A DNA stretch of 64,000 nt. Origin: a bacterium. Its GTDB lineage: Bacteria > Bacillota > Bacilli > Lactobacillales > Streptococcaceae. The position numbers were made by a program, and so were the translations under genes. How positions within the stretch are numbered: position 1 is the first letter of the stretch; each line of letters begins with the position of its first letter. Positions 57,517-64,000 of this stretch are shown piece by piece. The stretch spans positions 248,001 through 312,000 of the forward strand of contig CAJNCI010000002.1 in NCBI GenBank assembly GCA_905221215.1, written 5' to 3'. Below the pieces are notes generated by a model. The model was not told the origin of the DNA and did no database searches. It worked only from the letters and a program-made list of their open reading frames with translations.

Positions 57517-58734
57517 CTAAATCAATGGTTTATAAGTTTCGTTTAATCTCAGAACTTTCACTTCATCTCTAACTGTAAAAATCATACCTCCGAACATCAT
57601 AAACAAACCAGGAATCATTGCCACTCTAAGTAGTTTCTCATCAACTAATACAAATAGCAGAGGCCCTCCAGCCATTACTACATTAAATACAGCACCAATA
57701 AGAGAAAATCTAAAAACCAATTGATTGATGAAACGACTCGTTTCTTCACCCGGATAGACTCCATAAATATATTCTCCTGATTTTTTCATTCGATCTGAAA
57801 TTTGTTCCCCACTCATATTTATAAAAGCAAAGGCTATACTAAAAATAAAAAGAATAATCATATACATATAAATCCACAATGGTTTACCTATTGTATACTG
57901 AGATGAAATTTCAGTGAAAAGTAGATTTTCCGGAAAAATCGTCTGTAACAACAACAACATATAAGTCGGTAAACTCAAAAAAGTCATTACATACATAAAA
58001 GGCATTCCTCCAGCGGGATTGAGCATGATTTCAAAATAGGAATATCTCTTAAAACGGTTATGTAGACCAATCTTATGAACTGCTATACGATAACGAGCAC
58101 GATAAAGCAGAGCTACCAGATAAGTAAAGACAATCCCCATAATAATCAAACCGATTAAAACAAGAAGAGGTATGGGAACAGTTCGAAACGTTTCAATCAA
58201 ATCTTGAGGAATGTTTAAAACCATTCCAATCAATAAAATAATCATAGAACCCCCGATACCTACAGTTGCATTGATGTCTGATAACCACACCAAGAAAAAA
58301 GCACCCGCTATCAACAGGCAGGTATTGAGGACGATAACTAACATTTTAGGCACATTGGACTGAATTGGGAGATTTAACGAAATAGCTAATGCCTGAATCA
58401 AAGCAATAAACAAGGTTAAGTACATCTGCCTTCTATTTTGTATTTCAATAGCTCCAGATACCAGATTTAATTTTTTTGACAAAGAAAGCATCTGCCATAA
58501 AATCATCGAAGACATCCAGGGAGATAATCCTACTGAAAACAAGGATAAACTTCTCAAATTTCCACCTGTCATTGCTGTAGAAAAAGCCAAGTAAGCAGCA
58601 GTTCCTCCTAAAAATTCCCTATTATTCATATCTACAAAAGGAAGGGTCAACCTACTTCCTAATATAAATATGAATACAAAAAATAATGTTGCTAGTCCTT
58701 TTTTTACTGTGATAGATGAAAAAATACTTTTCAT
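57517..58734 (-). CDS. secY2: Accessory translocon channel SecY2
   Basis: A 405 aa protein with ten membrane helices. It starts [20 protein letters not shown]. The plug and pore region follows [29 protein letters not shown] and [20 protein letters not shown] are family stretches. It exports only the serine-rich-repeat glycoprotein. It has its own promoter behind a terminator, so it starts a new transcription unit: secY2-asp1-asp2-asp3-secA2-gtfA-gtfB-asp4-asp5. Confidence 0.95.
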   Translation of the reverse strand: MKSIFSSITVKKGLATLFFVFIFILGSRLTLPFVDMNNREFLGGTAAYLAFSTAMTGGNLRSLSLFSVGLSPWMSSMILWQMLSLSKKLNLVSGAIEIQNRRQMYLTLFIALIQALAISLNLPIQSNVPKMLVIVLNTCLLIAGAFFLVWLSDINATVGIGGSMIILLIGMVLNIPQDLIETFRTVPIPLLVLIGLIIMGIVFTYLVALLYRARYRIAVHKIGLHNRFKRYSYFEIMLNPAGGMPFMYVMTFLSLPTYMLLLLQTIFPENLLFTEISSQYTIGKPLWIYMYMIILFIFSIAFAFINMSGEQISDRMKKSGEYIYGVYPGEETSRFINQLVFRFSLIGAVFNVVMAGGPLLFVLVDEKLLRVAMIPGLFMMFGGMIFTVRDEVKVLRLNETYKPLI

Positions 58735-58842
58735 GTTTGGTCCTACTCTCTAAAACTCGTTTCTAGTCTATTTCTACTGAGTAATTTATAATCATTATAC
58801 TATCAGGTATTCTATGATTTTTTTATTAATTTTTACGTTACT

Positions 58843-58851
58843 ATTATAACA
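58843..58851 (-). promoter_or_regulatory. Extended -10 promoter of the secY2 operon
   Basis: Minus-strand TGTTATAAT, a perfect TGnTATAAT, 109 bp before the secY2 ATG. It abuts the terminator of the glycosyltransferase genes. The remainder of 58735-58971 holds nothing recognised. Confidence 0.6.
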
Positions 58852-58874
58852 AAAAAAGCAGAAAAAATCTGCTT
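58851..58874 (-). terminator. Terminator of the glycosyltransferase gene block
   Basis: Minus-strand AAGCAGA/TCTGCTT, a 7 bp stem with a 5 nt loop, followed by T(5+). Confidence 0.7.
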
Positions 58875-58971
58875 CTTACTCCCTTAGGGGAAATAGTGGA
58901 GGAAAGATACTTTAGTGAATCAAATAACCTCTTTTTCTTACATTATCAATTCATTGAACACATTTGATTTT

Positions 58972-59853
58972 TTAATCATTATCTATAAGTTCCAATATTT
59001 CTGTATATCTTCGAAAAATTTCAGTGTCTTGTAGACCAGCTTCTTTTGCTTCTTCCCATCCCTTTCTTATGTACCCTAAAGTGTTTTCCTTTTCATCAAA
59101 ACTATTCCATCCCTTCATAATATAGATAGACAAACGTTCTAATACATACTCTAACTTATCTATTAAGAGCTTTTCAGTTACTGTATTAATAATGCTTCCT
59201 TCCCTACCTATCCTATACATATATAAAGGCTTGTTAATATAAGTACTGCGAGATGATTTCGCAAATAATTTATAATTTGTTCGACCGTCTTCTATAAGTT
59301 TACCTTTTGGAAACTGAATATTATCAAATAAGCTTCGACTAAAAAGAATTCCCCAACTCGTCATAAAAGAATAATCACGTCGTTCCAACAAAGGGAGCCG
59401 ATTAATTAACTCTTTCCCTTCATATGTTTCCTCATAATAGTCATCCCATACATGAACTAAATAATAGTTTTCTTTAACGTCAAATTGTGTATAGTTTGAA
59501 ACAACGATTTCAGAATCATTTTTTAAAGCAGCTTGATACATATCATCAATATATGTTAGTTCAACCCAATCATCTGAATCTATAAAGGTTAGGTACTTAC
59601 CATTTGATCTTTCAATACCATAATTTCGTGCATCAGATAGTCCTCCATTTTCCTTTTCAAAATAGTGAAATCTGCTATCTCTAGCAACATATTCTTGGCA
59701 AATCTCTCCAGATGAATCTGGTGAACCATCATTTATCAATAAAACTTCTATATTTGAATAGGTTTGATTTTCAATACTATCCAAACACATTCGAAGATAG
59801 TTCTCGACATTATAGATTGGAACTATAATACTAACTAATTCTGACATTTTCAC
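58972..59853 (-). CDS. GT2-type glycosyltransferase of the adhesin locus
   Basis: A 293 aa GT-A fold enzyme: nucleotide-binding VSIIVPIYNVENYLRMCLDS (residues 7-26), VLLINDGSPDSSG, KENGGLSDARNYGI and the metal DxD in FIDSDDW (about residue 96). The C-terminal about 190 residues closely parallel the second half of the neighbouring 596 aa protein, with the same ending AGLQDTEIFRRYTEIL. It probably extends the glycan on the serine-rich-repeat protein. The donor sugar cannot be read from sequence. Confidence 0.88.
   Translation of the reverse strand: MKMSELVSIIVPIYNVENYLRMCLDSIENQTYSNIEVLLINDGSPDSSGEICQEYVARDSRFHYFEKENGGLSDARNYGIERSNGKYLTFIDSDDWVELTYIDDMYQAALKNDSEIVVSNYTQFDVKENYYLVHVWDDYYEETYEGKELINRLPLLERRDYSFMTSWGILFSRSLFDNIQFPKGKLIEDGRTNYKLFAKSSRSTYINKPLYMYRIGREGSIINTVTEKLLIDKLEYVLERLSIYIMKGWNSFDEKENTLGYIRKGWEEAKEAGLQDTEIFRRYTEILELIDND
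59598..59814 (+). repeat. Near-identical tract shared with 60511-60727
   Basis: This 217 bp segment inside the 293 aa glycosyltransferase gene matches 60511-60727 at a constant offset of 913 bp, with about three mismatches. The flanking parts of the two genes are clearly more divergent. This fits recent partial gene conversion or a strongly selected duplicate. Confidence 0.8.
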
Positions 59854-59887
59854 TTCTTTTCTGTAATTCTAATTAGTTCTATACTAT

Positions 59888-61678
59888 TTAACTTTCATCC
59901 ACTAATGATAATATTTCCGTATATCTCCTGAAAATTTCAGTATCTTGCAATCCATTTTCCTTTGCTTGTTGATATCGTAATCTCAAACACCCCATGACAT
60001 TATTCTTTTCATCGGAATAATTCCATCCCTTTATAGTATAAATTGCTAATCTTTCTAACAAGCATTCTAAAACATCTGTTAAAAGTTTCTCATTAACACC
60101 ACTTCCGATGCTTTCTATTCCTTCTCGATGGTAGTAGATTTCTTTATGAATATATGCAACTTTGTTTGATCTAAAAAACAATTTATAATTTGTTCGAGAG
60201 TCTTCTATCACTTTACCTTTAGGAAATCTAATATTATTAAACAATTCCTTCTTAAACAAAATTCCCCAACTAGTTATATATACATATCCGTTTAATTCCA
60301 ACGATGGAAGTTCCAATACCAGTTCTTCTCCAGTACACGTTTTCTCATAGTAATCGTCCCAAATATGAACATAATAATTTCTATCACTCTCATTATAGAT
60401 GGTATAGTGTGAAACAACAGTATCTGCATCATTTCGAATAGCTGCTTGATATAAATCTTCCACATAAGTTAAACTCAACCAATCATCCGAATCAACAAAG
60501 GTTAGATACATACCATTTGATCTTTCAATACCATAATTTCGTGCATCAGATAGTCCTCCATTTTCCTTTTCAAAATAGTGAAATCTGCTATCTCTAGCAA
60601 CATATTCTTGGCAAATCTCTCCAGATGAATCTGGTGAACCATCATTGATCAATAAAACTTCTATATTTGAATAGGTTTGGTGTTCAATACTATCCAAACA
60701 CATTCGAAGATAGTTCTCGACATTATAAACAGGAACTATAATACTGACTAGTTCTCCACCATTTTCTACTTCAATCTCTTTAACTTCATCTGACAAAAAT
60801 GGATATTGTCCTTGTTCAGCCAATTCTAACTTTTCACGTACTTCCTTTGCCTCATCAATATAATCATGTTCTTCTAATTGCCCTAATATTCTCTGTAACA
60901 CATAGCGATACATATTAAAGGAAAGATTAATATCAATCCCTTCTAAATCTTTAGTTGATTTTATTCGTTCTTCCAAAGCATCAATATAATCAAGATAATC
61001 TATAGAAAATACACTTGACAAACTTTCATTATTATCACGGTAAACATATGAATCTCCGTTAAAGGCATATATGCTTTCCGCATTCAAATATAATTTCCAC
61101 ATGATAAACTGATTTTCTGCATATCGCCCCAAAGGAAAGCGTAACTCCTTAAATAGTGTTCGCTTAAATAATTTACCACAAGCTGTTGAAAAATTAAAAA
61201 ACTGAATATCAAGCATAGAATCTAAAAATTGAATGGCCTGAGTACTTGTCAATGCCACCAATGAATCTCTTTTAAAGTGGTCTTTATAGAAATAAAAATC
61301 AGAACCATCAAAACGACTATAGCCTCCTATCATAATATCTGCATCACTTAAGGTAGTAGCTATATAAAGTTTTTCAAGATGGTCTTCAAAGAGAAAATCA
61401 TCCGCATCAAGAAATGTAACATAGTCTCCATGAGCTAAATCCAATCCAGAATTTCGCGCATCAGATACACCTCCATTTTCTTTTTCAAAATATTTGAAAC
61501 GGCTATCTAATCTTGCATACTCTTGACAAATAACCCCCGAATTATCCGTTGATCCATCATTTACTAGAAGCACTTCAAAATTTGAAAATGTCTGTCCCAA
61601 AACGCTATCCAAACATTGTCGAAGGTAAGTTTCTACATTATATACTGGTATTACGATGCTTACCTGAGTTTCTCTCAT
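59888..61678 (-). CDS. Two-domain GT2-type glycosyltransferase
   Basis: A 596 aa protein holding two complete GT-A domains in tandem. The first (about 1-290) has VSIVIPVYNVETYLRQCLDS and TFLDADDFLFE; the second (about 310-596) has VSIIVPVYNVENYLRMCLDS and TFVDSDDW. Both DxD motifs are present, so both halves may be active on successive sugars. A GTG five codons upstream is possible, but ATG 61676-61678 has AGGG 6 nt before it. It lies 18 bp after the next glycosyltransferase gene. Confidence 0.88.
   Translation of the reverse strand: MRETQVSIVIPVYNVETYLRQCLDSVLGQTFSNFEVLLVNDGSTDNSGVICQEYARLDSRFKYFEKENGGVSDARNSGLDLAHGDYVTFLDADDFLFEDHLEKLYIATTLSDADIMIGGYSRFDGSDFYFYKDHFKRDSLVALTSTQAIQFLDSMLDIQFFNFSTACGKLFKRTLFKELRFPLGRYAENQFIMWKLYLNAESIYAFNGDSYVYRDNNESLSSVFSIDYLDYIDALEERIKSTKDLEGIDINLSFNMYRYVLQRILGQLEEHDYIDEAKEVREKLELAEQGQYPFLSDEVKEIEVENGGELVSIIVPVYNVENYLRMCLDSIEHQTYSNIEVLLINDGSPDSSGEICQEYVARDSRFHYFEKENGGLSDARNYGIERSNGMYLTFVDSDDWLSLTYVEDLYQAAIRNDADTVVSHYTIYNESDRNYYVHIWDDYYEKTCTGEELVLELPSLELNGYVYITSWGILFKKELFNNIRFPKGKVIEDSRTNYKLFFRSNKVAYIHKEIYYHREGIESIGSGVNEKLLTDVLECLLERLAIYTIKGWNYSDEKNNVMGCLRLRYQQAKENGLQDTEIFRRYTEILSLVDES
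60511..60727 (+). repeat. Near-identical tract shared with 59598-59814
   Basis: Partner of the 59598-59814 tract. It encodes the end of the nucleotide-binding half of the second GT-A domain (from the NVENYLR region to the ERSNGMY region). Confidence 0.8.
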
Positions 61679-61696
61679 ATTATTCCCTCTCACTAT

Positions 61697-62581
61697 CTAG
61701 TTCTCATCCTGAGAAATCAATAATAAATTTTCCTTAATATGGCGATATGTTTCTGTATCTTCCATACCCCAAATCATTCTCATATTATATTCCGTAATTT
61801 TCAAAAAAGTTATGTAACGATCAAAATGCTTCGTCACATCATATCCCATAATAGATAAAAGAGCTAAACGTTCTGCTATATGATTTAGTTGAGCAGTGAC
61901 TAAAGGATAAATCTTGCTCTTAGTTATTCCAGAGTCGTTTTCTCTATAAATATAAGTGTCTTTGTGAGCATATACAATTTTGTCTACTTGAGTGTAAATT
62001 TTATAGATTAATGCAACATCTTCACCTATAACACCTTTGGGGAAGCGTAAAAATGAAAATACACTCCTCTTGTACAATTTTCCCCATATAGTAGAAAACG
62101 ACAAATCATTTCTTTCAAGAATAGCTAAATTATCTAATAATTCTTCTGAACTATAATTTTTTTCATAGTACTCTCCAAATGTATGAAGATAGAAAGTAGC
62201 ATTAGAGGTCTGATAATTAGCATAGTTTACGATAGAGATGTCTACATTATTGCTTACTAATGCAGTATAAAGAACATTCAGATGCATTTTATCTAAAAAA
62301 TCATCCGAATCAACGAAAGTAAGGTATTCTCCCTGCGCCTGTTCAATTCCATAATTTCGAGCATCCGAAAGACCACCATTTTCTTTTTCAAAATAACGAA
62401 TACGTGAATCTTTTTCAGCGTATTCTTGACAAATGAGGCCTGAGCTATCTGTCGAACCATCATTTATCAGAATAACTTCATAATTACTAAAAGTCTGCTC
62501 TAAAATGCTATCTAAACATTGCTTAAGATACTCTTCAACATTATAAACCGGCACAATAACACTGATTAATTGATTTTCCAT
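61697..62581 (-). CDS. GT2-type glycosyltransferase
   Basis: A 294 aa GT-A enzyme: LISVIVPVYNVEEYLKQCLD (residues 4-23), VILINDGSTDSSG, KENGGLSDARNYGI, and DxD in TFVDSDDFLDK (about residue 95). It is diverged from its neighbours in the C-terminal acceptor region, which suggests a different acceptor or linkage. It lies 13 bp downstream of the next glycosyltransferase gene. Confidence 0.88.
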   Translation of the reverse strand: MENQLISVIVPVYNVEEYLKQCLDSILEQTFSNYEVILINDGSTDSSGLICQEYAEKDSRIRYFEKENGGLSDARNYGIEQAQGEYLTFVDSDDFLDKMHLNVLYTALVSNNVDISIVNYANYQTSNATFYLHTFGEYYEKNYSSEELLDNLAILERNDLSFSTIWGKLYKRSVFSFLRFPKGVIGEDVALIYKIYTQVDKIVYAHKDTYIYRENDSGITKSKIYPLVTAQLNHIAERLALLSIMGYDVTKHFDRYITFLKITEYNMRMIWGMEDTETYRHIKENLLLISQDEN

Positions 62582-62594
62582 CTTTCACTCTCTT

Positions 62595-63494
62595 TTATTT
62601 TTTTAAAAATAGGTAATCCCCATTCTCAGCATGTTCCAACTTTTCGCGCACTGTTGCTTCTTCTTGAACAAATTCTGTTCCCTCTAACATGGATAAATTC
62701 CTTTTTAAAGCAAATTTATACTGATTAAATGCCATTTCCATCGGATAATCTAGTCCTGACATCTCCATTAAGGTTTTAATACGTTCCTCAATCGCTTCAA
62801 TAAAATCTAAGTGAGATAAATTATAATTTTGCGTCAATCCCTTGTAATTCACCCTATAGGCATAGACATCTGACTGATAACGAACAATCACTTTACTTGC
62901 AAGATATAATTTCCACATGATAAATTGATCTTCTGCATATTTTCCTTTAGGAAAACGGATTGTATCAAACAAATTCTTTTTAAATAACTTACCCCATACA
63001 GCCGAATAGCGAAGGAATGGGTAATCTTCCATACTATCCATACCTTCAATAGCCTCTTTTGCTGATATACGAGATAACATTTCTCCATCCTTATCTGGAT
63101 TGTACAAATAAAACATTCCTTCTTTAAAGTGACAAAATGATCCTACTACCATATCAGCATTCGTCAAAACACTAGCATAGTACAAGTTTTCAATAGTTTT
63201 TTCAAACATAAAGTCGTCTGGATCACAGAAAAAGATATAATCTCCACTAGCACAATCCAAACCCACATTACGTGCATCCGACTGTCCACCATTTTCCTTA
63301 TCAATATAGATAAAACGCGGATCATCTTTTGTTAACTCTTTTGCAATCTTTATACTGTCATCTGGACTACCATCATTCACAATAATAACTTCTAAATTCC
63401 TATAGGTCTGCGATAAAATATTATGAATACAATGTTCTATATATGCTTCAACATTATAGACAGGGATTACAATCGATATTAATGGAAAATCCAT
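62595..63494 (-). CDS. GT2-type glycosyltransferase
   Basis: A 299 aa GT-A enzyme: ISIVIPVYNVEAYIEHCIHN (residues 7-26), VIIVNDGSPDDS, KENGGQSDARNVGL, with DxD in FFCDPDDFMFE (about residue 93). The C-terminal part resembles the first half of the 596 aa protein (SHLDFIEAIEERIKTL). It is 14 bp downstream of the DUF1792 gene, in the same operon. Confidence 0.88.
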   Translation of the reverse strand: MDFPLISIVIPVYNVEAYIEHCIHNILSQTYRNLEVIIVNDGSPDDSIKIAKELTKDDPRFIYIDKENGGQSDARNVGLDCASGDYIFFCDPDDFMFEKTIENLYYASVLTNADMVVGSFCHFKEGMFYLYNPDKDGEMLSRISAKEAIEGMDSMEDYPFLRYSAVWGKLFKKNLFDTIRFPKGKYAEDQFIMWKLYLASKVIVRYQSDVYAYRVNYKGLTQNYNLSHLDFIEAIEERIKTLMEMSGLDYPMEMAFNQYKFALKRNLSMLEGTEFVQEEATVREKLEHAENGDYLFLKK

Positions 63495-63508
63495 ATATTT
63501 ACACCTTT

Positions 63509-64000
63509 CTACTTAGACAAATCTACAACAATTTGACTATTATAGTCTTCATCCTCTACAAATTCAATTCCCTGGTCAAAATTAAATTCTGCTGTATGTT
63601 TATGTTTTAGTTGTACCTTTGTCACTGCCCCCATTTTCATCCATTCATACTCTGGATCAATATGGCCAAGATCTAAGGCACGATACCCTAATTGAGATAA
63701 GCGATAAGCCAATATTTTAGCCGTCGGCCCAAGCATAAGTAAAATTATTCGTCCTGGTGCATGATCTAGAATGGCTTGTTGAATAGCATCCACTTTAGAA
63801 AAAGCGTGGTGAGAAGGGCAAATAATGCGTTTTATGGAGAGAACATTGTTAAATAAGTCATTACCAACTCCTGATCGCGTAGTTGCTCCCTCAACAATGA
63901 GTATATCTTTATGCTCAAATAAAGATTTGATTTTTTCAAATTGAATAATAGCATGACTCTTATCTTTATTATCAATGTAGGGTCTTGAAATCCAGGTTGA
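63509..64000 (-). CDS. DUF1792 (GT-D fold) glycosyltransferase, N-terminus outside window
   Basis: The frame is open from the window edge: 163 residues to a TAA at 63509. The visible part contains EGATTRSGVGNDLFNNV, KRIICPSHHAFSKVDAI, LLMLGPTAKILAYRLSQLGY and DLGHIDPEYEWMKMGA, the hallmark end of DUF1792/GT-D. An internal GTG at 63791-63793 is not the real start because the conserved domain continues upstream. In related loci this domain stands alone or at the C-terminus of dGT1, which adds the third sugar to the adhesin glycan. Which applies here lies beyond the edge. Confidence 0.85.
   Translation of the reverse strand, partial: STWISRPYIDNKDKSHAIIQFEKIKSLFEHKDILIVEGATTRSGVGNDLFNNVLSIKRIICPSHHAFSKVDAIQQAILDHAPGRIILLMLGPTAKILAYRLSQLGYRALDLGHIDPEYEWMKMGAVTKVQLKHKHTAEFNFDQGIEFVEDEDYNSQIVVDLSK

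Noticed and set aside
63791..63793. Internal GTG as the start of the DUF1792 gene
   Set aside because: The frame is open to the window edge and conserved domain sequence (EGATTRSGVGNDL) lies upstream of it.

Overview
The window is a stretch of chromosome from a mitis-group Streptococcus, most likely S. mitis or a close relative of S. pneumoniae. The reasons are pneumococcal-type BOX repeats, a scrK-scrA-scrBR sucrose locus, StkP/PhpP, the class II mevalonate genes mvaA/mvaS, a SecA2/SecY2 accessory secretion locus, and a gene order from the TVP38-like gene to the accessory Sec genes that matches my memory of the pneumococcal order. The species call is inference. No rRNA, tRNA, CRISPR array, integrase or transposase was recognised.

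Layout. (1) 1-3.4 kb: metE and metF on the minus strand, behind a MET-box. (2) 3.5-16.2 kb: an accessory block on the minus strand. It holds an orphan HigA-type antitoxin with what looks like the tail of its lost toxin, a frameshifted pyrimidine-dimer glycosylase-like gene beside a DUF1722 gene, a second XRE regulator, a two-gene ATPase/TOPRIM module resembling RloA/RloB or AbiL, and a six-gene type I restriction-modification operon in the order hsdR - unknown 320 aa - unknown membrane 422 aa - hsdS - unknown 197 aa - hsdM. The three unknown genes inside the hsd operon are the most interesting content of the window. (3) 16.3-22.8 kb: a TVP38/DedA-like membrane protein, then sucrose uptake and breakdown (ScrK, ScrA, ScrB, ScrR) with divergent regulated promoters. 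(4) 22.8-27.0 kb: mevalonate genes, a small secreted protein with a cre-like promoter, and a split ThrE-type exporter. (5) 27.1-35.4 kb: a long housekeeping operon gmk-rpoZ-priA-fmt-rsmB-phpP-stkP. (6) 35.7-45.7 kb: a Jag_N/DUF4839 membrane protein, RNase Y, TmcAL, the conserved yqeM-rsfS-yqeK-nadD-yhbY-yqeH-yqeG ribosome-assembly/NAD cluster, CorA and a short MscS channel. (7) 45.8-48.3 kb: SstT and an ArAE family protein on the plus strand, ending in a three-boxB BOX element. (8) 48.3-64 kb: the accessory Sec locus read leftward: DUF1792 glycosyltransferase (cut by the window edge), four GT2-type glycosyltransferase genes, secY2, asp1, asp2, asp3, secA2, gtfA, gtfB, asp4 and asp5. This locus glycosylates and exports a serine-rich-repeat adhesin, whose own gene should lie beyond the right edge.

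How the parts work together. Blocks 3, 4, 5 and 6 are largely core genes. Blocks 2 and 8 are the strain-variable parts: phage/DNA defence on the left and surface adhesin biogenesis on the right. Tandem glycosyltransferase paralogues at 58.9-61.7 kb share a near-identical 217 bp tract, a sign of recent duplication or gene conversion.
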